Positions 21,927 through 31,043 of a stretch of 64,000 nt of DNA are shown here, in pieces; within the stretch, counting starts at the first letter, position 1, and each line of letters opens with the position of its first letter. Location: assembly GCA_013376735.1 (NCBI GenBank), contig VINJ01000001.1, positions 1,302,001 through 1,366,000 of the forward strand. The letters are read 5' to 3'. The position numbers and the translations under genes are program-made. This DNA comes from a bacterium Scap17 (GTDB taxonomy: Bacteria; Pseudomonadota; Gammaproteobacteria; Pseudomonadales; Halomonadaceae). The notes under the pieces are model-generated. The model saw nothing but the letters and a program-made list of their open reading frames with translations. It was not told the DNA's origin and did not search any database.

Positions 21927-23072
21927 TCACAGCGCGGTGGCCAGGCGGGCGCCGCGCTTGATGGCCTGCTCCTTCAGCGCCCAGCGCACATGCTCGCGCA
22001 GTGGCTCGCTGGGGTAGGCCAGACGGGCGCGCAGCACATGCTCGACCTGCTCCGACCAGGGCGCGTTGCCCAGCCCGATGGCGATGTTGGAGAGCCACTT
22101 CTCGTAGCCGATGCGTCGGATCGGGCTGCCTTCCGTCTTGCTGAGGAATTCCTGCTTCCCCCAGCAGAACAGGCGGATCAGCTCGATGCGATCCAGATCA
22201 TGACGCGGCGAGAAGTCAGTCTCCTGAGTCGCCTTGGCGAAGCGTGTGAAGGGGCAGAACAGCTGACAGTCATCGCAGCCGTAGATGCGGTTGCCCATCG
22301 GGCGGCGGAATTCCTCGGGGATGGCGCCATCGAGCTCGATGGTCAGGTAGGAGATGCAGCGCCGCGCATCGACGACCTTGTCCTCGATGATGGCATCCGT
22401 CGGGCAGGCGACCTTGCAGGCGTTGCAGCTGCCGCAGTGTTCCTTTTCAAAAGGGGCATCCACCGGCAGGAGCAGGTCGGTGTAGAGTTCGCCCAGGAAG
22501 AACAGGCAGCCGGCCTGCTGATTCATCAGCATGGCGTTCTTGCCGAACCAGCCGATGCCGGCCTTCTGTGCCAGGGCGCGCTCCATCACCGGCGCGGAGT
22601 CGACGAAGGCGCGATAGCCGAACTTGCCGACTTCCTTCTCGATCTGCTTGGCCAGATTGGCCAGTCGCTTGCGCATCAGCTTGTGGTAATCACGCCCCAG
22701 CGCGTAGCGTGACACATAGGCGCGCTCGGGTTGGCTGAGTACCTGAGTGGTCTCGACCTCAGGCGGCAGGTAATCGAGGCGCACGCTGATCACGCGCAGT
22801 GTCCCGGGCACCAGCTCCTCAGGGCGAGTGCGCTTGGTGCCGTGCTTGGCCATGAAGTTCATCTCGCCGTGATGGCCGTTGGCCAGCCAGCGCTCCAGAT
22901 AGGCCTCGTGGGCCGAGAGGTCGACATCGGTGATGCCGACCTGCTGAAAACCCAGCTCGCGCCCCCATGTCTTGATGCGCGTCGCCAGCTCCGCCATGGC
23001 CTGTTCATCGGCGGCGGGGCTCCCTGTGTCGTCAGGTGTTACGGCAGCAGTGGAGGAGTGCGGAGCAGACAT
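21927..23072 (-). CDS. queG: Epoxyqueuosine reductase QueG
   Basis: A 381-residue cobalamin-dependent iron-sulfur enzyme doing the last step of queuosine synthesis in tRNA. Two 4Fe-4S motifs are clear, CGSCNACKVACP and CDDCQLFCPF. KAGIGWFGKNAML is a conserved family segment. MSAPHSS at 23072 is taken as the start; upstream codons in frame are without family similarity. The gene is divergent from nnr and convergent with orn. Confidence 0.94.
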   Translation of the reverse strand: MSAPHSSTAAVTPDDTGSPAADEQAMAELATRIKTWGRELGFQQVGITDVDLSAHEAYLERWLANGHHGEMNFMAKHGTKRTRPEELVPGTLRVISVRLDYLPPEVETTQVLSQPERAYVSRYALGRDYHKLMRKRLANLAKQIEKEVGKFGYRAFVDSAPVMERALAQKAGIGWFGKNAMLMNQQAGCLFFLGELYTDLLLPVDAPFEKEHCGSCNACKVACPTDAIIEDKVVDARRCISYLTIELDGAIPEEFRRPMGNRIYGCDDCQLFCPFTRFAKATQETDFSPRHDLDRIELIRLFCWGKQEFLSKTEGSPIRRIGYEKWLSNIAIGLGNAPWSEQVEHVLRARLAYPSEPLREHVRWALKEQAIKRGARLATAL

Positions 23073-23209
23073 GGGGTTTCCAGCGAGATCGAGGGCAGAG
23101 GCGCGCCACCTTAGCGCAACTTGCCGGTCAGCCCAAGCGTGCTGCCTGTCGGGGCGTGCACGGCAGGTAAAGGTGGTAGAAAGGAAGGCGGCATGCAACG
23201 CCATGCCTC

Positions 23210-23296
23210 ACGACAGGCAACGCACATCCAGGCAGGCAATGAGCGTCCAGACAGGCAACGAACATTCAGCCAGGCAACGAATACCCAGACAAGGAG
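23210..23296 (+). repeat. 19-bp minisatellite running into the nnr ribosome binding site
   Basis: Four 19-bp units at 23210–23228, 23229–23247, 23248–23266 and 23267–23285 share the core CAGGCAA. A fifth, partial unit CAGACAAGGAG at 23286–23296 supplies the AAGGAG ribosome binding site of nnr. The spacing is exact, with no gaps between copies. Confidence 0.88.
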
Positions 23297-23303
23297 TGTA
23301 GGC

Positions 23304-25109
23304 ATGGCAGCGCACGAATCGACCTCTGAGCAGACCTGCCCGCCGGCATCTTCGGCGACCATGACGCTGTGGCGTTCGGTCAACTGCCTGTGGCCGTTGG
23401 CGGCGCTGCGCGATCTGGAGCATTGGATGCTCGCGGAGGAGACCGTCGCCGCTGACAGTGGCCAGAGCGAGGCGCCGGTGGAGAAGCGCCTGATGGGGCG
23501 CGCCGCGCAATCGGCGTTCGACCTGCTGCGTCAGCGTTGGCCGGAGACGCGCAGGCTGTGCGTGCTGTGTGGCGGCGGCAACAATGGCGGCGATGGCTAT
23601 CTGCTGGCGCGCCTGGCATTGCTGGCGGGCTTCGAGGTGCGAGTCATCGCCTTGACGCCGGAGGATGCCTTGACCGGTGATGCGCAGCTGGCCGCGATTG
23701 CGGCGCGCGAGGCTGGCGTCGAGACGCTGGCATGGCCCGCGGGCGACGAGGCCGCGGCGGATGCGCTGCTCAAGGGCTGGCCCTTGCTGGTGGATGCGCT
23801 GACCGGCATCGGCCTGCGCGATGCACCGCGCGGCAGCGTGGTTGAAGCCATCGAGCGCATCAATCACGCTCATCGGCAGGGCGTGCATGTCATGGCGCTG
23901 GATGTGCCCTCAGGCTTGAACGCCGCGACGGGCGCGGTCGCCGGTGTCGCCGTGGAAGCGGATGTGACGCTGACATTTCTGGTCGACAAGCCGGGCCTGC
24001 ACACCGGACGCGCCGAGCTGCATGCCGGCCAGGTCAGCCTGGCGCGACTGGGTGCGGCACGCGTCCTGCCGGAGGTGGTGGCGCAAACGCGCACGGCGGC
24101 CTTGCTGGCCCAGGACGCCGTGCAGCGTCTGACACCGCGCTGGCTGGAGTCGGAGCTGGTACCGCGCTCACCTCTGGCTCACAAGGGGGATGCCGGCAGC
24201 GTGCTGGTCTTCGGTGGCGGGCCCGGGCTGGGTGGCTCGGTGCTGCTGGCCAGCGAGGCAGCGGCGCGGGCCGGTGCCGGCAAGGTCGCGCTGCTGACGG
24301 CGCCCGCGCATATCAGCGCCAGCCTGACGCGCTGCCCAGAGGTCATGGCGCGCGGTCTCAAGAGTGGCCCGGAGGGCAGCAGCCACGATGGCTTCGCCGT
24401 GCTGGAATCACAGTTGGCTCAGGCCAGCGTGACGCTGGTCGGGCCCGGCATGGGTACCGAGAGTCTCGAGAGCATGCTGTGGGGGTGGGGCGGCATGTCG
24501 CGGGTGCTGGCGGCGGGTCAGCCACTGGTCGTGGATGCCGATGGCCTGAGCCTGCTGGCCTGGCGCGCAAGCGAAGGCGAGATCATTCACCGCGATGACT
24601 GGGTGTTGACGCCGCATCCCGGCGAGGCCGCGCGTTTGCTCGATTGCAGTGTGGTGGATGTCGAACATGACCGGATCGCAGCCGCAAGAGCACTCCAGCA
24701 GCGTTTCGGCGGCAGCGTGGTGCTCAAGGGCGCGGGCAGTCTGGTGGCGAGCCCTGCGGGAGTGCTCGAGGGGCCGGCGGTGGCGCTCTGCCCCTACGGC
24801 AACCCGGGCATGGCCAGTGGCGGCATGGGCGATGTGCTGGGGGGCATCATCGCGGGTCTGGCGGCGCAGGCACTCAACGGCGGCTTTGATGCACGCCAGC
24901 CGCGTTCCACCCGGGATGAGGCGGTGCAGGCCCGGCGAGTCACGCGTGCCATGGCGCAGGCGGCACGGCTTGGGGTGCTGGTGCATGCCCTGGCGGCCGA
25001 TCAGGCGGTACAGGAGCGTGGTGAACGTGGCCTGCTTGCAGGTGATCTGGCATCCTATATGCATTTATTGCTCAATCCACGGGCCCGAGATGCGCATACT
25101 TCTGTCTAA
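23304..25109 (+). CDS. nnr: Bifunctional NAD(P)H-hydrate epimerase/dehydratase
   Basis: A 601-residue two-domain repair enzyme. The N-terminal YjeF_N epimerase domain has GGGNNGGDGYLLARL and DALTGIGL. The C-terminal ADP-dependent dehydratase (ribokinase-like) domain has DADGLSLLAW, LTPHPGEAARLL and YGNPGMASGGMGDVLGG. Together they restore NADH and NADPH from their damaged hydrates. The protein is about 90 residues longer than the E. coli one, partly from an N-terminal extension and insertions near the C-terminus. AAGGAG at 23291–23296 decides the start. tsaE overlaps its 3' end by 20 bases. Confidence 0.94.
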   Translation: MAAHESTSEQTCPPASSATMTLWRSVNCLWPLAALRDLEHWMLAEETVAADSGQSEAPVEKRLMGRAAQSAFDLLRQRWPETRRLCVLCGGGNNGGDGYLLARLALLAGFEVRVIALTPEDALTGDAQLAAIAAREAGVETLAWPAGDEAAADALLKGWPLLVDALTGIGLRDAPRGSVVEAIERINHAHRQGVHVMALDVPSGLNAATGAVAGVAVEADVTLTFLVDKPGLHTGRAELHAGQVSLARLGAARVLPEVVAQTRTAALLAQDAVQRLTPRWLESELVPRSPLAHKGDAGSVLVFGGGPGLGGSVLLASEAAARAGAGKVALLTAPAHISASLTRCPEVMARGLKSGPEGSSHDGFAVLESQLAQASVTLVGPGMGTESLESMLWGWGGMSRVLAAGQPLVVDADGLSLLAWRASEGEIIHRDDWVLTPHPGEAARLLDCSVVDVEHDRIAAARALQQRFGGSVVLKGAGSLVASPAGVLEGPAVALCPYGNPGMASGGMGDVLGGIIAGLAAQALNGGFDARQPRSTRDEAVQARRVTRAMAQAARLGVLVHALAADQAVQERGERGLLAGDLASYMHLLLNPRARDAHTSV

Positions 25110-25575
25110 TGAAAACGCCCAGGTTGCCTTCGGCACTCAATTGGGGAATATCCTTGCCGGCCGCGGGCTGGTGTTCCTGGAGGGCGAGCTGGGGGCGGGC
25201 AAGACGACCCTGACCCGCGGCGTGCTGCGCGCCTATGGTCACCAGGGCGCGGTCAAGAGCCCGACCTACACCTTGGTGGAGCCCTACGTGCTGCCACGGG
25301 CCGAGGGTGGAGAATGGCACATCAACCACTTCGATCTCTACCGCCTCGCCGACCCTGAAGAGCTCGAGTTCATCGGGGGGCGCGATCTGCTCGCCGCCGA
25401 CAGCCTGGCGCTGATCGAGTGGCCGAGCTGTGGTCAGGGCTTTCTGCCCACGCCGGATCTGCGCATCACGCTGTTCGTCGCCGACGAAGGACGTGAGGCC
25501 GAATTGACTGCCCTGACACCGCGAGGTGAGGGTTGGTTGGCAACACTGGCCGAGCGCCGAACCTCTCAGGCATGA
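25090..25575 (+). CDS. tsaE: tRNA threonylcarbamoyladenosine ATPase TsaE
   Basis: A 161-residue P-loop ATPase needed with TsaB, TsaC and TsaD for t6A37 in tRNAs reading ANN codons. Walker A is GELGAGKTTLTRG; SPTYTLVEPY, HFDLYRLADPEELEFIG and IEWPSCG are family motifs. It starts inside nnr, which implies translational coupling, and is followed by amiB, the usual order in gammaproteobacteria. Confidence 0.95.
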   Translation: MRILLSNENAQVAFGTQLGNILAGRGLVFLEGELGAGKTTLTRGVLRAYGHQGAVKSPTYTLVEPYVLPRAEGGEWHINHFDLYRLADPEELEFIGGRDLLAADSLALIEWPSCGQGFLPTPDLRITLFVADEGREAELTALTPRGEGWLATLAERRTSQA

Positions 25576-25666
25576 TGACGCTGATCCGCTTGCGATGCTT
25601 GGCGGCGAAGTGTCTGGTCATTCGTTAACTTCATTCATGTTCTTTCTGTCTGGGTCATCCTGTCTG

Positions 25667-27151
25667 ATGCCTGAAATAGCGTCCAAAATCCCCCGTATGC
25701 GTCTGGCGCGCAGCTTCCGTCGCTGGCTGGTGGGTGGCGTCGTCTGCTCGCTTGCCAGTCTGGTGCTGGCGCCGCAGGCGCTGGCCGCCAAGGTCGAGAA
25801 CCTGCGCCTGTGGACCGCACCGGACCACACGCGGCTGGTGTTCGATCTCGACAGTGCCGCCAAGGCCAAGGTCTTCGGCCTCGACAATCCGCGCCGTCTG
25901 GTGATCGACCTTGCCGGCAGCGAAGTGGCCAGTGCCGCGGTCGAGCGCAAGTTCGCCGCGCTGAATCTCGAAGGCAGCGCCATCAAGTCGATCCGCAGCG
26001 GACGCCAGGGGGATGCCCTGCGTGTGGTGCTCGACCTGACGCGGCCGGTCAATCCCAAGGACTTCACGCTGGCGCCGAATGCCAAGTACGGCAATCGCCT
26101 GGTGGTGGATCTCGAGTTCCCCGGCGAATCGGCGGTCGAGAATCCCATCGATCCCATCGAAGCCCGTATCCGCGAGCAGGAACAGGCCGCGGCCAAGCGC
26201 AAGCTGAAGGGCGAGCCGGTGGAACCTGTGGTCAATACCCAGGCGGCGGCACACCCCAAACGTGACATCATCATCGCGATCGACCCTGGCCACGGTGGGG
26301 AAGACCCCGGCGCCAGTGGCCCCGGCGGGACTCGGGAGAAGGATGTGGTGCTCAAGATCGGCAAGCGCCTCAAGCGCATGTTCGATGCCCAGCCCGGCTT
26401 CAAGGCCATCCTGACCCGCAACAGTGATTACTACATTCCGCTGCGCAAGCGCACCGAGATCGCGCGTGAGCAGAAGGCGGACTTCTTCGTCTCGATTCAC
26501 GCCGATGCCTTCAACAGCCCGCGCCCGCACGGCAGTTCGGTCTTTGCGCTCTCAAGCCGCGGGGCGACGTCCGAGACCGCACGCTGGCTGGCCGCCACCG
26601 AAAACCGTGCTGACTTGATCGGGGGCGTGGATGGCAATCTCAGCCTGAATGACAAGGATGAGATGCTGCGTGGCGTCTTGCTCGACCTGACCATGACCGC
26701 GACGCTCAACGATTCGCTGGCGGCGGGTAGCGGCGTGCTGGCCAACCTCGGGCGCATGAATTCCCTGCACAAGCGTCAGGTGGAGCAGGCGGGCTTCGTG
26801 GTGCTCAAGTCGCCGGATATCCCCTCGCTGCTGGTGGAGACGGGCTTCATCTCCAACCCCCAGGAAGAGCGCAACCTCAACAGCGGCCCCTATCAGGAAA
26901 AGCTGGCGCGCTCGATCTTCTCGGGAATCCAGAGCCACTTCGAGCGCAATCCGCCGCCCGCAAGTCTGCTGGCATGGCAGCGCAGCCAGGCACGCGGTGG
27001 CAACGGCGGTGAGTATCGCGTCAAGAGTGGCGATACGCTGTCGGAAGTGGCCCAGCGCCACAACGTGAGCATGGCGGCCATCAAGCAGGCCAACAACATG
27101 AGTGGCGACACGGTGCGCGTGGGCCAGCTGCTCAAGATTCCGCGCAGCTGA
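25667..27151 (+). CDS. amiB: N-acetylmuramoyl-L-alanine amidase, AmiB type
   Basis: About 494 residues. A signal peptide of about 40 residues ends PQALA; its FRRWLVGG stretch could be a twin-arginine signal, though not a perfect match. An AMIN domain (to about residue 175) is followed by an amidase_3 zinc domain with IDPGHGGEDPGA, TREKDVVL, VSIHADAF and VETGFISNPQEE. A C-terminal LysM (YRVKSGDTLSEVAQ) points to AmiB rather than AmiA or AmiC. It cleaves septal peptidoglycan in the periplasm and is activated by EnvC/NlpD-type partners in E. coli. The start may instead be ATG 25697; neither has a strong ribosome binding site. Confidence 0.93.
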   Translation: MPEIASKIPRMRLARSFRRWLVGGVVCSLASLVLAPQALAAKVENLRLWTAPDHTRLVFDLDSAAKAKVFGLDNPRRLVIDLAGSEVASAAVERKFAALNLEGSAIKSIRSGRQGDALRVVLDLTRPVNPKDFTLAPNAKYGNRLVVDLEFPGESAVENPIDPIEARIREQEQAAAKRKLKGEPVEPVVNTQAAAHPKRDIIIAIDPGHGGEDPGASGPGGTREKDVVLKIGKRLKRMFDAQPGFKAILTRNSDYYIPLRKRTEIAREQKADFFVSIHADAFNSPRPHGSSVFALSSRGATSETARWLAATENRADLIGGVDGNLSLNDKDEMLRGVLLDLTMTATLNDSLAAGSGVLANLGRMNSLHKRQVEQAGFVVLKSPDIPSLLVETGFISNPQEERNLNSGPYQEKLARSIFSGIQSHFERNPPPASLLAWQRSQARGGNGGEYRVKSGDTLSEVAQRHNVSMAAIKQANNMSGDTVRVGQLLKIPRS

Positions 27152-27314
27152 GCCTGACGCCATCAAGTCGTCCTGACAGCGCCTTGCGTTGGCGGGGCGC
27201 AGACACTGTCCGCTGATGCAGTTCCGGCATGCGTTGCTTGCCGTGGCTGGGTCGGCGGACAGTATCGTTTTCAGAGACGCGGCGTTTTTCGCTCGTGTAT
27301 CCAGGAGTTTATCG

Positions 27315-29621
27315 ATGTCTGACGAGCTGACCGACATGCAACCCGCTCGCCCTGGCGAGCGACGGATCCGCATTCTCAATCCACGCCTTGCCAACCAGAT
27401 CGCGGCGGGTGAGGTCGTGGAGCGGCCGGCTTCCGTGGTCAAGGAGCTGGTCGAGAACGCCATCGATGCCGGCAGCACCCGCATCGAGCTGGAGCTGGAA
27501 GGCGGCGGTGCGCGGCTGATTCGCGTGCGCGACAACGGCAGCGGCATCACCGAGGAAGACCTGCCGCTGGCGCTGTCACGGCATGCGACCAGCAAGATCG
27601 AGAGCCTGGATGATCTCGAGGGCGTGGCGAGCCTCGGTTTCCGGGGCGAGGCTCTGGCCTCGATCAGTTCGGTCTCGCGGCTGGAGCTGTTCTCGAATGT
27701 CTCGGATGAGCCGGCCAACGGCTGGCGCGTGGTGGCGGAAGGGCGCGAGATGGCGCCGCGCGTCTCCCCGGCGCCGCATCCGCGTGGCACCAGCGTCGCG
27801 GTGCGTGATCTGTTCTTCAATACGCCGGCGCGCCGCAAGTTCATGCGCACCGAGAAGACCGAGTTCGGTCATGTCGAGGAAAGCTTCCGGCGGCTGGCAT
27901 TGTCACGCCACGACATCGGCTGGACGCTGCGTCACAACCAGAAGGTGGTGCATCAGCTGCGTGCCGGTGAAGACACCCTGACGGTGGAGCGGCGCATCGG
28001 TGCGCTGCTGGGGCGCAACTTCCTCGAGCACGCGCTGCATCTGGATATCGAGGCCTCCGGGCTGCGTCTGTCCGGTTGGGTGGGCTTGCCGACGCATTCG
28101 CGTGCCCAGGCCGATCAGCAGTACTTCTTCGTCAATGGCCGCGTGGTGCGTGACCGACTGGTCGCGCACGCCGTGCGTCAGGCCTATCGCGATGTGCTGT
28201 TCCATGGTCGGCATCCGGTGTTCGTGCTCTATCTGGAGCTCGACCCGACGGTGGTGGATGTCAACGTTCACCCGACCAAGCACGAAGTGCGCTTCCGGGA
28301 CGGGCGACTGGTACATGACTTCCTGTTCTCCAGTCTGCACAAGGCGCTGGCCGAGGTGCGTCCCGGTGACAACAGCGCCGCGCCTACCGGCATCGAGGGG
28401 CAGGAGAAGGAAGAGGACCCCGGTTGGCAGCAGCAGGGCATGCGTCTCGGGCGTCAGGAACAGGATACCCAGCAGAATATCGCCTCCGGGCAGCAATCTT
28501 CATCGGCCGGTCCGCAGTCCGGGGGCGACTCGCCGGCTTCGCCAAGCGCACCTGCAGGCGCTGCGGCTCCCTGGAAACCTTCCTCGCAGCTGCCGCCTGC
28601 CGGTGATGGGCGCTCCAGCGAACGCCTTAGCGCCGAGCGTGTGCGTCAATTCATGGCCGGTTATCGGGCACTGCACCCCAGCGAAGATCATCTGCTCACG
28701 CCAGGCGGTGGGGCAGGCGGCGCGGGCATGGCCAATGATCCGGCGGCGATCGCCAATGCCGAACGTGAGGCGCGGCGTGCGCCACGAGTCACGCTGGGCG
28801 AAGGTGGCCGCGAGGGTGATGGGGAAGGCGCACGTCAGGGGAGTTCGCAGGAGAATGCGCAGACCGGTGTCCGAGAAGCGGCGCCCGGTTGGCAGGTCGA
28901 CTCGCCTCAGGTGGGGGGGGCGTCCGGCGGCGCGCCTTCCAGCGACGCCGTGTCTGGCATGTCGGCGCCGTCGGTCTCAGGTGGTGCGGCAGTGGTGATG
29001 CGTGGTCTGCCGGCGCAGAGTGACGACGATGACACCCCGCCGCTGGGCTATGCCGTGGCGCAGCTGCATGGGGTCTACATCCTGTCGCAGACCTCGCGCG
29101 GGCTGGTGATGGTCGACATGCATGCCGCTCACGAGCGCATTACCTATGAACGCATGAAGCAGCACGTCCACGGCGGCGGCCATCTGGAGGCCCAGCCGCT
29201 GCTGGTACCGGTGTCACTGGCGGTCAGTGCGCGCGAGATGGGCACCTTCGAGCGCGAGTCCGAGGCGTTCACGCGTCTGGGCGTCGAGCTGGACGCTGCC
29301 GGGCCGGAAACGCTGCTGGTGCGTCAGGTGCCGGTCGTGCTCGGCAATGCCGATGTGGAGCCTCTGGTGCGCGGCATGCTGGAAGACCTCGAGCGCTATG
29401 GGCGCAGTGACCGCATGGAGGCGCACATGAATGAACTGCTCGCCGACATGGCGTGTCGCGGCAGCGTGCGCGCCAACCGCCGACTGACGATTCCGGAAAT
29501 GAATGCCCTGCTGCGTGACATGGAGCGCACCGAGCGCTCCGGGCAATGCAATCACGGCCGGCCGACCTGGACCGAGCTTTCGATGCATGAGCTCGACAAG
29601 CTGTTCCTGCGCGGCCAGTAG
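27315..29621 (+). CDS. mutL: DNA mismatch repair protein MutL
   Basis: A 768-residue GHKL ATPase. The N-terminal domain (to about residue 340) has [20 protein letters not shown] and [10 protein letters not shown]. The C-terminal domain (from about 573) has [12 protein letters not shown], which fits the metal-binding DxHA(X)2E(X)4E of endonuclease-active MutL, with ACRGSVRA and CNHGRPT. So strand nicking is probably intrinsic, as in Pseudomonas, with no MutH needed. The linker of about 230 residues is long and rich in Gly, Ser, Gln and Ala. It contains an eight-G run at 28913–28920 coding for Val-Gly-Gly-Ala. AGGAG at 27303–27307 sets the start. Confidence 0.96.
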   Translation: MSDELTDMQPARPGERRIRILNPRLANQIAAGEVVERPASVVKELVENAIDAGSTRIELELEGGGARLIRVRDNGSGITEEDLPLALSRHATSKIESLDDLEGVASLGFRGEALASISSVSRLELFSNVSDEPANGWRVVAEGREMAPRVSPAPHPRGTSVAVRDLFFNTPARRKFMRTEKTEFGHVEESFRRLALSRHDIGWTLRHNQKVVHQLRAGEDTLTVERRIGALLGRNFLEHALHLDIEASGLRLSGWVGLPTHSRAQADQQYFFVNGRVVRDRLVAHAVRQAYRDVLFHGRHPVFVLYLELDPTVVDVNVHPTKHEVRFRDGRLVHDFLFSSLHKALAEVRPGDNSAAPTGIEGQEKEEDPGWQQQGMRLGRQEQDTQQNIASGQQSSSAGPQSGGDSPASPSAPAGAAAPWKPSSQLPPAGDGRSSERLSAERVRQFMAGYRALHPSEDHLLTPGGGAGGAGMANDPAAIANAEREARRAPRVTLGEGGREGDGEGARQGSSQENAQTGVREAAPGWQVDSPQVGGASGGAPSSDAVSGMSAPSVSGGAAVVMRGLPAQSDDDDTPPLGYAVAQLHGVYILSQTSRGLVMVDMHAAHERITYERMKQHVHGGGHLEAQPLLVPVSLAVSAREMGTFERESEAFTRLGVELDAAGPETLLVRQVPVVLGNADVEPLVRGMLEDLERYGRSDRMEAHMNELLADMACRGSVRANRRLTIPEMNALLRDMERTERSGQCNHGRPTWTELSMHELDKLFLRGQ

Positions 29622-29681
29622 ATGACGCCCCGTGTCGTCGCGGTTCACCCCTGATTCACCTCCCAGCCCAGACAATAGGCC

Positions 29682-30665
29682 ATGACCCAGATTCAACCCC
29701 CTGAAGATTCCCGACATCACGCGCCTGAGGTGGCTGACAAGCCGCCTGTCGTGTTGTTGATGGGGCCGACGGCCTCCGGCAAGACCGACCTCGCCATTCG
29801 CTGGCACGAGGAGCAGGGCGCGGAGTTGGTCAGTGTCGATTCGGCGCTGATCTATCGCGGCATGGATATCGGCACGGCCAAGCCGAGCGCGGCAGAGCTG
29901 GCCCGAGCGCCACACCGCCTGATCGACTTTCTCGACCCGCTGGAGAGCTATTCCGCCGCCGAGTTTCGTCGCGATGCGCTGGCGCATATCGCCGAGATCC
30001 AGTCCCGCGGCAAGATGCCGCTGCTGGTCGGGGGCACCATGATGTATTTCAAGCGTCTGCTGGAAGGCGTGGCGGAGCTGCCGGCAGCGGATGCCGAGCT
30101 GCGCGCGGAGCTTGAGGCGCGTATCCAGTCCGAGGGTCTGCCGGCGCTGCATGCGCAGCTGGCGCGGCTTGATCCGGCCACGGCACAGCGCATTCGGGCC
30201 ACTGACCCCCAGCGGCTGACACGCGCGCTGGAGGTCTGTCTGATCAGCGGGCGCCCGATGAGCGAGCTGCTCGCGGAGCAGCCGAAGGCGGAACTTCCGT
30301 TCCGGCCGATAGCGATCGCACTGGCGCCCCACGATAGAGCCGTGTTACATGAACGTATCGAGACGCGTTTTGATCAGATGTTGGAACAGGGCTTCATTGC
30401 CGAGGTCGAAGCGCTGAAGGCACGTCCGGAACTGCATGCGGGCCTGCCCTCGATCCGTTGTGTCGGCTACCGTCAGGTGTGGGATTTTCTCGATGGCCAT
30501 CTGAGCCGGGACGAGATGCGTGAGCGCGGCATCATCGCGACGCGTCAACTCGCCAAGCGACAGTTGACCTGGCTGCGGAGCTGGCAGGGGATTCACCCGG
30601 TGGATTCCATGGGTGTAGATCCTTACAGTGAAACCTTGAAAATCGTGCGCCAGACCTGCACTTAG
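29682..30665 (+). CDS. miaA: tRNA dimethylallyltransferase
   Basis: A 327-residue enzyme adding a dimethylallyl group to A37 of tRNAs that read UNN codons. The P-loop is [29 protein letters not shown] and [14 protein letters not shown] are conserved, as is [12 protein letters not shown]. About 20 residues precede the P-loop region, slightly longer than usual. It precedes hfq in the mutL-miaA-hfq-hflX order common in gammaproteobacteria. Confidence 0.96.
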   Translation: MTQIQPPEDSRHHAPEVADKPPVVLLMGPTASGKTDLAIRWHEEQGAELVSVDSALIYRGMDIGTAKPSAAELARAPHRLIDFLDPLESYSAAEFRRDALAHIAEIQSRGKMPLLVGGTMMYFKRLLEGVAELPAADAELRAELEARIQSEGLPALHAQLARLDPATAQRIRATDPQRLTRALEVCLISGRPMSELLAEQPKAELPFRPIAIALAPHDRAVLHERIETRFDQMLEQGFIAEVEALKARPELHAGLPSIRCVGYRQVWDFLDGHLSRDEMRERGIIATRQLAKRQLTWLRSWQGIHPVDSMGVDPYSETLKIVRQTCT

Positions 30666-30779
30666 CGTAACATGAGCGGTCACGACCCGCGCCCGTGAAG
30701 CCCCCTCAAGAGGGCAACCCGGAGCGCTGGCGAACATAACCATACTTACCTCGAACGAGACATTTTTACGGAGAGTCAC

Positions 30780-31028
30780 ATGTCCAAAGGTCAATCACTC
30801 CAGGACCCGTACCTGAACATCCTGCGCAAGGAACGTATCCCGGTCTCGATCTTCCTGGTCAACGGCATCAAACTGCAGGGCCAGATCGAATCCTTCGATC
30901 AGTTCGTGATCCTGCTGCGCAATACTGTCTCCCAGATGGTTTACAAGCATGCTATCTCGACCGTGGTGCCGTCGCGCAATGTGCGCCTGCCGGCCCAGGA
31001 TTCGAGCGTGCCGTCCACAGAAAGCTGA
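30780..31028 (+). CDS. hfq: RNA chaperone Hfq
   Basis: An 82-residue Sm-like protein that forms a hexameric ring and pairs small RNAs with messengers. The Sm1 motif is around [20 protein letters not shown] and Sm2 is [12 protein letters not shown]. The N-terminal [17 protein letters not shown] is close to E. coli Hfq. The C-terminal tail is short, about 15 residues, like that of Pseudomonas rather than the long tail of E. coli. hflX begins 15 bases after the stop. Confidence 0.98.
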   Translation: MSKGQSLQDPYLNILRKERIPVSIFLVNGIKLQGQIESFDQFVILLRNTVSQMVYKHAISTVVPSRNVRLPAQDSSVPSTES

Positions 31029-31043
31029 AGTCAGAGGCGCTGA

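Noticed and set aside
23210-23296. Regular repeats considered as a CRISPR array
   Set aside because: Units of 19 bp adjoin without spacers and no cas gene is near; it is a minisatellite.
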